Assembly (NCBI GenBank): GCA_030620575.1
Contig: JAUXEL010000087.1
Location: 1-7,150 of the forward strand
Length of the DNA: 7,150 bases
Direction of reading: 5' to 3'
DNA from: Fidelibacterota bacterium
Lineage (GTDB): Bacteria; Fidelibacterota; Fidelibacteria; Fidelibacterales; Fidelibacteraceae
The position numbers and the translations under genes are program-made. The notes beneath the pieces were generated by a model, which worked only from the letters and a program-made list of their open reading frames with translations, was not told where the DNA came from and searched no databases. Shown piece by piece: positions 1-5,984 of this stretch (the first letter of the stretch is position 1; each line of letters begins with the position of its first letter).

Positions 1-29
1 ACAAAGTCACAAAGAAACGAAGGCACAAG

Positions 30-69
30 GTTTAAGAGTTTAAGAGTTTAAGGGTTTAAAGGTTTAAGG
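30..69. repeat. 8-bp tandem repeat, five units
   Basis: Five consecutive 8-bp units follow the pattern GTTTAAGA, GTTTAAGA, GTTTAAGG, GTTTAAAG, GTTTAAGG. Only the last two bases of the unit vary. The array lies in non-coding DNA downstream of the U32 gene, whose stop codon is at 259-261. Just before it is a CACAAAG-rich stretch (1-29). Just after it is a small imperfect hairpin, with CTCTCC at 74-79 facing GGAGAG at 94-99. The unit length is not a multiple of three and no gene spans it. It looks like slippage-prone intergenic sequence, and no function is visible. Confidence 0.85.
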
Positions 70-194
70 CCTGCTCTCCAAAACCTTGGTGAAGGAGAGG
101 TTTAAATTATTCCTATTTATCTGTGAAATAGCAATTAGAAAAACTTTAACGGAAATTGTTTCTTATCCTCACTGATTCCTGCTTACTTGATTCT

Positions 195-252
195 TCCTCC
201 TACGCCAAGACTATGGAGGACAAGTTTGTCTCTTTAATCTTTAATCTTTAAT
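195..252. repeat. Small dyad plus 7-bp tandem repeat
   Basis: TCCTCC at 195-200 faces GGAGGA at 215-220 across a 14-base loop containing TACGCC. Then come three exact copies of CTTTAAT at 232-252. This sits just past the end of the minus-strand U32 gene. The hairpin has no T-run after it on the minus strand, so it is not a good intrinsic terminator, and I see no other terminator for that gene. The rest of 1-258 holds no gene that I can support. Confidence 0.6.
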
Positions 253-258
253 CTTGTT

Positions 259-2442
259 CTACGCCATTTCGCGATCGAAATTAAATATTGATACTGTTTT
301 TTCACCGGGTTTAGCATGCGTCAAATCCGTAAAAGTGGATACCGGCGGAAAATCATCCAATGGAATGGAAAAAACAGCTTCGGGATACAGGCAAGTCAGC
401 GGTTCCCCGCTTTCAACGGTAAATCCGGCACCCCGTGCATCGGTAATGGATCCTTTCACCGACAACTTTGCGCGGGTCTGCAAAATCGGAAAGCGACCAT
501 AGCGGTAGATCTCCACCTTTCCGGGCATACGCTCTGTTAGCGACAGTAGCATCGGCTTTTCCAGTTCAACCCACAATTGTATTGTATCAGCTCCCAATTC
601 ACAGAGCATTTCACCCGCCAGATGGTTAGTTACCGGCAGCGGGAATCCCGTGTGCAATATTACTTCCGGGTGCTCAGCAAATAGATCAAACTGGTATAAA
701 GATGTTATGCGCGCATAGCGAAGTCCGTCGAAAATATGTTGTTCCACGCGTTTTCGCAGATCCGGCAGCATATCCTCCGGACAAAATACCGGCAGGATCA
801 ATTCATCACCCCGTCGAAGGTTTTCATGAAGCGTCAGACGGTCGTAATGAATACCTTCCGGCAGTTTTTCCCTGTTTTTTACAGCTACGGTATGAATTGG
901 TTTTGTCTCTGCCGTGTTGGGCGTTATTTCACTAAAAACCGGTTCGGCTACGGGAATATAATTTTCATGCAGCCATGTTTCGAAAGTTTGCCGGTATTTC
1001 CGGATATCGCGCTGTACGGCAAAATAATCGCCGTTCAGATTCACTGCAATATCCTTAATACCCAAGGTTTCTGAACCGGCCTTTTTAAATTCTTTGATAA
1101 ATAATTCGGCCGGAACTGCCCGGTTCTCTGCCGCCGGGAAATGGGTTTTTGTTTTCCATACCGGCATATGCGGATGGTGCAAAATCTTTACTTGAAGGCG
1201 GTCTGTCTGCACATCTACTTGCAAGGATATAGTGTCCTGCAGTGCCGGCAACTGCTCTATGAGTCGTCCGAATTCCTTTACCGATATTCCAATTTTGTAT
1301 ACCAACCCGTCTTCCGCTACCTGCTTATCACAATGAATAAATCCGGTATCATAAGCACTTAAACGGGTCACATTTTTATCGTTTTTGCTGATCTTTGTTA
1401 CCGTTAGCGCCGGTCCTTCGAGTCCACTTTTTGGCTGTATCCGAATTTTATCCTTTAGTTTCACCGGCTGGGAAGTTTGCATCATAAAACCCCCACGACC
1501 GATCTGTAAAACCCGTCCGCACTGCTTGCCGGAGACCCCGAGATGTTGGGATTCAATAACTGAATCGTACTGTTCTTTATCGTAAAAACCCGCTGACCAT
1601 TTTCGTCCCAGTGAACCCGCCAGTATTGCCCGTGCTTCCGGTAACAATTTATTGATATCTTCTTCTTTCGCATCCAATATCATGCGGTAGGCTTGTACCG
1701 TTGCAGCGACATAATCGGATTTGCGCAGGCGGCCTTCAATTTTCAGGGAAGCAATACCCGCGCGTTTGAGAATCGGGATATCTTCGAGAGTATATAAGTC
1801 GTTGGTTGAAAAGAAAAAGCCGTTACCGTCCGGTGAAAAATAGCGGCGGCGACAGGGTTGTTTGCATTTTCCGCGGTTTCCGCTATGGCCACCCATCCAG
1901 GAAGAAAAAAGACAGGCACCGGAAAGGCTGCAGCACAGTGCGCCGTGAATGAAAACCTCCAGTTCAATTTGACTATTTGCTTTTATAAGGGAAAGTTCTT
2001 CCATGCTGATCTGGCGTTCCAGAATGACCCGTTCAATACCGAGTTTTTCCGCCATAGCCACGCCGGCGCTGTTATGGATACCCATCTGCGTGGAAGCATG
2101 CACCGGAATATGCGGGAAATACTGTTTTAGCATGGAAATAACCCCAATATCCTGGGTAATAACAGCATCCGGGGAAAGTCGGGTAATGCGGTATAGCATT
2201 CCCAGTACTTCACGCAATTCATTTTCTTTTATCAATGTATTAAAAGTCAGGTAGACTTTTTTTCCGTGTTTCCCGGCATAAGCCATGAGTTTGCCATAAT
2301 CTTCGTAACTGAAATTTTCTGTCCGTTCACGGGCATTAAATTTATCAAGTCCCGCATATACGGCATCGGCACCGTGTTCAAAGGCCGTAATAGCTGCGTT
2401 CAGATTACCCGCCGGAGCGAGAAGTTCAGGGATATTTTTCAT
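259..2442 (-). CDS. U32 family protein (RlhA/TrhP-like, long form)
   Basis: Characterised U32 proteins in bacteria include RlhA, which hydroxylates a cytidine of 23S rRNA, and TrhP, which acts in tRNA uridine hydroxylation. Others are annotated as collagenase-like peptidases. The start (ELLAPAGN, residues 6-13, then GADAVYAG, 24-31) is the usual U32 TIM-barrel opening. The signature EVFIHGALC at 162-170 is followed by SGAC, GKC and QPC. This gives the family's four conserved cysteines (C170, C177, C193, C197), which are thought to bind an iron-sulfur cluster. KIEGR at 234-238 is also typical. At 727 residues it is longer than E. coli RlhA (about 650). Residues ~515-727 form an extra C-terminal region with a YGRFPIL motif (648-654), like that in long U32 proteins. 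The ATG at 2440-2442 puts the conserved N-terminus in place, but no Shine-Dalgarno precedes it. The family is clear; the exact substrate is not. Confidence 0.93.
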   Translation of the reverse strand: MKNIPELLAPAGNLNAAITAFEHGADAVYAGLDKFNARERTENFSYEDYGKLMAYAGKHGKKVYLTFNTLIKENELREVLGMLYRITRLSPDAVITQDIGVISMLKQYFPHIPVHASTQMGIHNSAGVAMAEKLGIERVILERQISMEELSLIKANSQIELEVFIHGALCCSLSGACLFSSWMGGHSGNRGKCKQPCRRRYFSPDGNGFFFSTNDLYTLEDIPILKRAGIASLKIEGRLRKSDYVAATVQAYRMILDAKEEDINKLLPEARAILAGSLGRKWSAGFYDKEQYDSVIESQHLGVSGKQCGRVLQIGRGGFMMQTSQPVKLKDKIRIQPKSGLEGPALTVTKISKNDKNVTRLSAYDTGFIHCDKQVAEDGLVYKIGISVKEFGRLIEQLPALQDTISLQVDVQTDRLQVKILHHPHMPVWKTKTHFPAAENRAVPAELFIKEFKKAGSETLGIKDIAVNLNGDYFAVQRDIRKYRQTFETWLHENYIPVAEPVFSEITPNTAETKPIHTVAVKNREKLPEGIHYDRLTLHENLRRGDELILPVFCPEDMLPDLRKRVEQHIFDGLRYARITSLYQFDLFAEHPEVILHTGFPLPVTNHLAGEMLCELGADTIQLWVELEKPMLLSLTERMPGKVEIYRYGRFPILQTRAKLSVKGSITDARGAGFTVESGEPLTCLYPEAVFSIPLDDFPPVSTFTDLTHAKPGEKTVSIFNFDREMA

Positions 2443-2645
2443 GGTGAAATGTAAGGAGTATGGAGTTCGGAGTAAAGAGAAAAGAGTTCAGAGTCATGGA
2501 ATATCGAATCATGAGCATTCGAACAACAGAACATACGAAGTAAATTTTGGAATTCGAATGTCGAATATTGTTATAAATAATGGATGATGGTTTATCAATC
2601 GATAATTGAAAGAGGACAAAGGACAATTCAATTTACAATATTTAA
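2443..2645. repeat. Intergenic phrase-like AG-rich repeats
   Basis: This stretch lies upstream of the U32 start. It is made of short variant words such as GGAGTATGGAGTTCGGAGT and GAGTTCAGAGT (about 2456-2495), then GAATATCGAAT, GAATTCGAATGTCGAATA and GGACAAAGGACAATTCAATT. Short reading frames cross it on the minus strand, but they have low-complexity composition and no recognisable motif, so I call no gene. The U32 promoter must lie in or beyond this stretch. I could not pick one with confidence. Confidence 0.6.
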
Positions 2646-2840
2646 TTACTAACAAAATATTCTGGGGCGCATCGCGACGACGCGTAAAGAAAATCCGATG
2701 AGTGAGGGTTAAAAAATACAAGGGTTGAGCGAAGCGATGCCTTTTTGTATTTTACCGAATAAAGAGGATTTTTAGCCAAAGTCGGGCAGCGCTTGATTTT
2801 CTTTTGCTTCTTTTCTTTGGTCAAGCAAAGAAAAGAAGGG
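2646..2840. repeat. Intergenic repeat-like block with 13-bp inverted repeat
   Basis: This non-coding block has two dyads. AAAATACAA at 2713-2721 faces TTGTATTTT at 2745-2753. CTTCTTTTCTTTG at 2807-2819 pairs perfectly with CAAAGAAAAGAAG at 2826-2838 across a 6-base loop. Between the flanks are a GC-rich patch with CGCATCGCGACGACGCG (2658-2674) and GAGCGAAGCGATGCC (2727-2741). From memory, similar blocks recur between genes in Bacteroidota and related genomes. That recall is not a search result. Spurious minus-strand frames of 60-70 codons cross it. There is no transposase and no clear target-site duplication. Confidence 0.55.
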
Positions 2841-2856
2841 ATTATTTTATTGATAT

Positions 2857-2882
2857 AAAAAAGGAACGGATCCGACCGTTCC
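2857..2882 (-). terminator. Rho-independent terminator of patB
   Basis: GGAACGG at 2863-2869 pairs perfectly with CCGTTCC at 2876-2882 around a 6-base loop. On the minus strand the hairpin is followed directly by six T's (2862 down to 2857). It starts 29 bases past the patB stop codon (2912-2914), in the right orientation. This argues that patB transcription ends here and does not run into the U32 gene. Confidence 0.88.
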
Positions 2883-2911
2883 CTATAAAATAATTATTAA
2901 TTTGTTAATGT

Positions 2912-4090
2912 TTATTTATTCAAATCTCTGGCATCAATAGCCTCTTTCAATTGCTTCAAGGCTTTTTTCAATACTTTACGGCTTGTGCCAATATTCATGC
3001 GCATGAATCCTTCTCCGCCCTCGCCGAAGAGAATACCATCACTAAGTCCCAATTTAGCTTTTTTCACTAAGAAGCTTGTAAGTTCATCCTGCGTCATCCC
3101 CCATTCCCTGAAATCCAGCCAAAGCAAAAAGGTGCTTTCAGGTTCAACAATATGGATAGATGGGATATGCTCATTACAATAATTGATCACATAATCAATA
3201 TTACTTTTTAAGAGTTTCAGGGTCCGGTTCAGCCAGGGTTTCCCGAATTTATAGGCAGCGATAAGTGCCGTATTACCCAGTATATTGCCATGGAATAAAT
3301 GCAGAGATTGGGTAATATAGCGAAATTTTTCACGAATTTCCTCATTCTCAATAATGATCTCCGAAGTCGCGAATCCGGCAATATTGAAAGTCTTGCTGGG
3401 TGCCAGACAGGAAATAGTGATCGCGGACAATTCCGGACTGATGGTGGCAATGGGAATATGCTGATGTGGTTTATAAACAATATCCGCGTGAATTTCATCA
3501 GAAACGATCGTCATATTATTCTTCAGGCAGATATCGCCAAGTTCAGTTAGTTCTTCGCGCGTAAATACGCGTCCAACGGGATTATGTGGATTGCAGAGGA
3601 TCAGCATTTTGGTTTTGGGTGTTATCTTTTTTTTCAAATCCTCATAATTAATGGAATAGCGCCCATCTTCATACTTTAGGGGATTGGTAACAAGTTTGCG
3701 ATTATGGGCCGTTACAGCCTCGAAAAAAGGCGGATAGACCGGCGGTTGAACAATAACCTCATCCCCCGCTTCAGTTAAGGTCATAACGGCAACATTGAAG
3801 GCGGTAATGATCCCGGGTGTACAGGTGATCCATTCGCGTTTAATTTCCCAATCGAATTGATCTTTCAACCAGCATTCAATAGATTCAAAAAAACATTCAG
3901 GGTGAATTGAGTATCCATAGATCGGATGATGTACTCGGCGACGCAGGGCACGACGAACAGGCCGGGGTGCCGGGATATCCATATCGGCAATCCACAAAGG
4001 AATTACATCTTTTGTCCCGAAAACCTCTTCCAGAGCATCAAATTTCAAGCAATCGGTATTATAACGATTAATCGTTCTGCTAAAAATCAT
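2912..4090 (-). CDS. patB: MalY/PatB-type PLP-dependent C-S lyase/aminotransferase
   Basis: This is a fold-type I, aminotransferase class I/II PLP enzyme of the MalY/PatB subfamily. Members are typically cystathionine beta-lyases or cysteine desulfhydrases, releasing pyruvate, ammonia and a thiol, and act in the cytosol. Seen in order: the MalY-like N-terminus with LWIADMDIP (32-40), GYS (59-61), CNPHNPVGR (166-174) with the cofactor-contacting Asn, SDEIHAD (197-203) with the Asp that pairs with the pyridine nitrogen, and APSKTFNIAG (230-239) with the Schiff-base lysine K233. GFMRMN (361-366) carries the probable carboxylate-binding R364. The 392 residues match E. coli MalY (390). ATG at 4088-4090 fits the family N-terminus; only a weak AGAGA lies upstream. 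It is divergent from rfaE1 and ends at its own terminator. A pure aminotransferase role cannot be excluded by sequence. Confidence 0.93.
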   Translation of the reverse strand: MIFSRTINRYNTDCLKFDALEEVFGTKDVIPLWIADMDIPAPRPVRRALRRRVHHPIYGYSIHPECFFESIECWLKDQFDWEIKREWITCTPGIITAFNVAVMTLTEAGDEVIVQPPVYPPFFEAVTAHNRKLVTNPLKYEDGRYSINYEDLKKKITPKTKMLILCNPHNPVGRVFTREELTELGDICLKNNMTIVSDEIHADIVYKPHQHIPIATISPELSAITISCLAPSKTFNIAGFATSEIIIENEEIREKFRYITQSLHLFHGNILGNTALIAAYKFGKPWLNRTLKLLKSNIDYVINYCNEHIPSIHIVEPESTFLLWLDFREWGMTQDELTSFLVKKAKLGLSDGILFGEGGEGFMRMNIGTSRKVLKKALKQLKEAIDARDLNK

Positions 4091-4207
4091 ACGGTCTCTT
4101 TTTTACTATTTTAAAAACGGAATGTAACAAATCTTACAGAATTTTTAAAACGATTTTATGCCTTATTTTCACTTTTTTTTCCACATCTATTGTTTTAAAT
4201 TCATCAC
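4091..4207. promoter_or_regulatory. Divergent upstream region with TGTAA-N6-TTACA dyad
   Basis: This 117-bp AT-rich gap separates the starts of patB (minus) and rfaE1 (plus), so it must hold promoters for both. It contains TGTAA at 4123-4127 and TTACA at 4134-4138, a 5+5 dyad with a 6-base centre, about 33 bases upstream of the patB start. That layout is like a dimeric regulator site. No -10/-35 pair stands out on either strand, and rfaE1 has no Shine-Dalgarno before its ATG. The operator role is inference. Confidence 0.4.
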
Positions 4208-5173
4208 ATGATAGAAAAACACCTCAGCATGCTTTCTGCCAAACACATTTGTGTTATTGGCGATGTAATACTGGATATATTCCGTATAGGACATGTTCAA
4301 CGGGTCTCCCAGGAAGCACCGGTACCCATTCTGGATATTGAAGAGGACCATGATTGTCTTGGCGGTGCTCTGAATGTGTGTAATAATATTCTTTCTCTTG
4401 GTGCAAGCTGCGATATTATTGCTGTTATCGGGGATGATTACGAGGCATTTCGACTGGAATATCTGACAGAGAAGCACAAGATCAAAAGAAATGGCCTTAT
4501 TCGTGACCGCCAGCGTGTAACAACCTGCAAGACCCGGTTGATCAACGGGGACGAACAGTTATTGCGCAGCGACCGCGAACATCGCCACCCGGTTTCCGGG
4601 GTAATTGAAAAAAAACTCCTGCAGCAGATTGAAAATATTCTCAGTCACAGTGACATCTGCGTCCTACAGGATTATAATAAAGGCGTTCTCACCCCCACCC
4701 TGATAAAAGAATCTATTCGTCTGGCAAAAGAAAATAATATCCCGGTTTTTGTGGATCCAAAAATTGAAAATATTGACTTGTATGCCGGTGCTTTTTTGAT
4801 GAAACCGAACCGCAAGGAAGCGGAAACGATCCTGGGATATACTATTTCGACAACGGAAGAAGCTGAAAAAGCCTCAGAGGACCTGCTTACAAAAATGCAA
4901 TGCGAAAATATCTTGTTGACCCTGGGATCTGACGGCATGATACTGCGAAACAAGGAACAATGTATTCATATCCCGGCTCATCCCCTGGAAATTGCGGATA
5001 TTACCGGTGCCGGCGATACCGTTATTGCTGTTCTTGCCGCACTCTATAGTACGGATCTTCCCTTGAAAACCTGCGCGGAGTTTGCGAACCGGGCAGCCGC
5101 GAAAGTATGTGAACAAAGCGGTGTTGTTCCCGTTACTCCGGATATGCTGCTTGAAAAGACTTTTACTCCCTAA
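4208..5173 (+). CDS. rfaE1: D-glycero-beta-D-manno-heptose-7-phosphate kinase
   Basis: This is a PfkB/ribokinase-family sugar kinase matching the N-terminal half of E. coli HldE. It phosphorylates D-glycero-D-manno-heptose 7-phosphate at C1, making the 1,7-bisphosphate on the way to ADP-heptose for the LPS inner core, in the cytosol. Seen: VIGDVILDIF (16-25), the RVSQEAPVPI stretch (32-41) diagnostic of the HldE kinase domain, the sugar-binding GG (52-53), DYNKG (155-159), KPNRKEAE (199-206) and DITGAGDT (264-271) with the catalytic base D270. The 321 residues equal one kinase domain. No HldE-type nucleotidyltransferase domain follows: the frame stops at 5171-5173 and tRNAs come next, so that activity must be encoded elsewhere. 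Start ATG 4208 leaves a normal N-terminus; ATG 4229 is a weaker alternative. A hairpin terminator after it is not evident. Confidence 0.93.
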   Translation: MIEKHLSMLSAKHICVIGDVILDIFRIGHVQRVSQEAPVPILDIEEDHDCLGGALNVCNNILSLGASCDIIAVIGDDYEAFRLEYLTEKHKIKRNGLIRDRQRVTTCKTRLINGDEQLLRSDREHRHPVSGVIEKKLLQQIENILSHSDICVLQDYNKGVLTPTLIKESIRLAKENNIPVFVDPKIENIDLYAGAFLMKPNRKEAETILGYTISTTEEAEKASEDLLTKMQCENILLTLGSDGMILRNKEQCIHIPAHPLEIADITGAGDTVIAVLAALYSTDLPLKTCAEFANRAAAKVCEQSGVVPVTPDMLLEKTFTP

Positions 5174-5202
5174 TTCTGAACGTATTCCCGATAAAAAAAC
5201 TG

Positions 5203-5232
5203 TTGCAGATTGATTTTGCTTTTCGTTATATT
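5203..5232 (+). promoter_or_regulatory. Probable tRNA-His promoter
   Basis: TTGCAG at 5203-5208 and TATATT at 5227-5232 are separated by 18 bases. Fourteen bases lie between the TATATT and G-1 of tRNA-His (5247). The intervening AACGGGCTT is GC-rich, as in many stable-RNA promoters. The same GTTATATTA element recurs before tRNA-Pro at the same distance, which supports it. No start site is demonstrated. Confidence 0.5.
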
Positions 5233-5247
5233 AACGGGCTTTATATG

Positions 5248-5320
5248 GTGGATGTAGCTCAGTTGGTAGAGCGCTTGGTTGTGGCCCAAGTGGCCGTGGG
5301 TTCAAGTCCCATCATTCACC
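5248..5320 (+). tRNA. tRNA-His (GTG)
   Basis: The cloverleaf folds fully. The acceptor stem is GTGGATG (5248-5254) with CATTCAC (5313-5319). The anticodon stem is CTTGG with CCAAG, around a loop with anticodon GTG at 5281-5283. The T arm has TTCAAGT in its loop. G5247 can serve as the G-1 that pairs with discriminator C5320, the hallmark of histidine tRNA. The next bases are CAT, so CCA must be added after transcription. It is the first of three tRNAs in the same direction. Confidence 0.97.
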
Positions 5321-5324
5321 CATC

Positions 5325-5341
5325 CGGGGCCTCGTGCCCCG
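5325..5341 (+). other. GC hairpin between tRNA-His and tRNA-Pro
   Basis: CGGGGC (5325-5330) pairs with GCCCCG (5336-5341) around a 5-base loop, starting four bases after the tRNA-His end. No T-run follows, so it is a poor intrinsic terminator. It could be a processing or stabilising structure in a precursor transcript, but nothing in the sequence proves a role. Confidence 0.5.
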
Positions 5342-5348
5342 ATTCCAC

Positions 5349-5373
5349 TTGACATCAAATTCGCAGTTATATT
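5349..5373 (+). promoter_or_regulatory. Possible second promoter, before tRNA-Pro
   Basis: A perfect TTGACA lies at 5349-5354. TATATT at 5368-5373 lies inside GTTATATTA (5366-5374), the same 9-mer found before tRNA-His, again with 14 bases before the mature tRNA. The TTGACA-TATATT spacing is only 13 bases, so the two boxes may not work together as a sigma-70 type promoter. The shared -10-like element is the stronger part of the evidence. Confidence 0.4.
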
Positions 5374-5387
5374 ACTGTGTTTTTATT

Positions 5388-5462
5388 CGGGGCGTGGCGC
5401 AGCCCGGTTAGCGCGCCTGCTTTGGGAGCAGGAAGTCGGAAGTTCAAATCTTCTCGCCCCGA
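5388..5462 (+). tRNA. tRNA-Pro (TGG)
   Basis: The acceptor stem CGGGGCG (5388-5394) pairs with CGCCCCG (5455-5461), and the discriminator is A5462. The anticodon stem CCTGC/GCAGG encloses a loop with TGG at 5423-5425, reading CCN proline codons. The first base pair is C-G, as in bacterial proline tRNAs. The D-loop is one base longer than in the E. coli counterpart. CCA is not encoded: CAA follows. It sits 67 bases after tRNA-His. Confidence 0.97.
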
Positions 5463-5469
5463 CAAGAAT

Positions 5470-5540
5470 AAGAAGCCGGAAGCCGGAATCTGGAAGCCAG
5501 AAGATGGAATTCGGAATATAGAAGGCGGAAGTGGCTTCTA
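5470..5540. repeat. Purine-rich GAAGCCGGAA-type words between tRNAs
   Basis: The gap between tRNA-Pro and tRNA-Arg is filled with variants of one word: GAAGCCGGAAGCCGGAATC, TGGAAGCCAGAAG, TGGAATTCGGAATA and GAAGGCGGAAG. AGAAGCC at 5471-5477 can pair with GGCTTCT at 5533-5539, enclosing the array. If the tRNAs are co-transcribed, this would be part of the precursor RNA. No gene is supported here. Confidence 0.65.
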
Positions 5541-5548
5541 ATCCGTAT

Positions 5549-5622
5549 GCCCCGATAGCTCAATTGGATAGAGCAACGCTCTTCTAAAGCGTAGGCTACA
5601 GGTTCGATTCCTGTTCGGGGTA
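5549..5622 (+). tRNA. tRNA-Arg (TCT)
   Basis: The acceptor stem GCCCCGA (5549-5555) pairs with TCGGGGT around 5615-5621, with one G-T pair at the end, and the discriminator is A5622. The anticodon stem ACGCT/AGCGT holds TCT at 5583-5585, reading AGA/AGG. The T loop is TTCGATT. CCA is not encoded. It is 86 bases after tRNA-Pro with no clear promoter of its own, so co-transcription with tRNA-Pro is likely. It is the last tRNA before a change in base composition and an orphan gene. Confidence 0.97.
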
Positions 5623-5623
5623 C

Positions 5624-5724
5624 TTGAAGAAGTTGAGGGTTGAGAGTTGATCCGTCTTCGCTCCTCTCCGCCAGTTGGCGGATCGGGCTACGCCGTGATA
5701 AGAAGTTGAAGAGTTGAAAAATAT
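5624..5724. repeat. GAAGTTGA-type words flanking a 7-bp palindrome
   Basis: TTGAAGAAGTTGAGGGTTGAGAG-like words at 5624-5650 and AGAAGTTGAAGAGTTGAA at 5701-5718 flank a different, GC-richer block at 5651-5700. That block contains TCCGCCA (5667-5673) facing TGGCGGA (5676-5682), plus CTTCGCT and CTACGCC words. It reads as a small palindromic element nested in simple AG-rich sequence. No gene. Confidence 0.6.
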
Positions 5725-5751
5725 ATGGATGTAATTGCTACATCCATTTTT
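5725..5751 (+). terminator. Rho-independent terminator after the tRNA cluster
   Basis: ATGGATGTA (5725-5733) pairs perfectly with TACATCCAT (5739-5747) around a 5-base loop and is followed by a T-run at 5747-5751. It lies about 100 bases beyond tRNA-Arg in the same direction and is the first good terminator for the tRNA transcript. Confidence 0.8.
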
Positions 5752-5810
5752 GCATTTGGGACTAATTTTTTATTATTGAAAGTCGAAGAGTTGAAAAGTC
5801 GAGGGTTGAG

Positions 5811-5903
5811 ACTCACGGGTCATCCTGAAACGACCCCGAAGTTTCGGGGGCGGATTCAGCCCCGTAGGGGTCCCGAAGGGAGATCTCCGTGAGAGTCCAC
5901 GGA
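5811..5903. repeat. Multi-hairpin palindromic element
   Basis: An outer stem, CTCACGG (5812-5818) with CCGTGAG (5887-5893), encloses three smaller hairpins: CCCCGA/TCGGGG within 5834-5849, CCCC/GGGG at 5860-5870, and TCCC/GGGA at 5871-5881. A competing hairpin, TCCGTG (5886-5891) with CACGGA (5898-5903), uses the same right arm. The opening GGTCATCCTGAA and the CGAAGGGAGATCTC near the end recall a class of intergenic repeats common in environmental bacteria (from memory, not searched). No protein is encoded here. It may be a REP- or MITE-like element or a structured RNA. Confidence 0.6.
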
Positions 5904-5984
5904 ATGAAATAATTCGCCTTATCGAGGTCAAAGATAGCCGATGATCGAAATGAAGTCGAATTGTTGAAGAAGTTATGAATTATG

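Noticed and set aside
30..69. CRISPR-like array
   Set aside because: The units are 8 bp and contiguous with no spacers, so it is a simple tandem repeat.
1858..2130. Plus-strand frame of 90 codons, and similar frames opposite the U32 gene
   Set aside because: They are antisense shadows of a strongly supported conserved gene.
2642..2824. Minus-strand reading frame of 60 codons, Lys-rich at the start
   Set aside because: It lies over the repeat-like block and its 13-bp inverted repeat, has no ribosome binding site or known motif, and overlaps another equally weak frame (2509-2721).
4091..4207. Riboswitch upstream of patB or rfaE1
   Set aside because: The region is too short and AT-rich to hold a known aptamer, and there is no terminator or sequestering stem.
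5279..5521. Plus-strand frame of 80 codons
   Set aside because: It runs through tRNA-His, tRNA-Pro and the purine-rich spacer, so it is incidental.
5719..5751. Degenerate tRNA-His copy, since ATGGATGTA resembles the tRNA-His start
   Set aside because: The likeness covers under 10 bases and the stretch is fully explained as a hairpin terminator.
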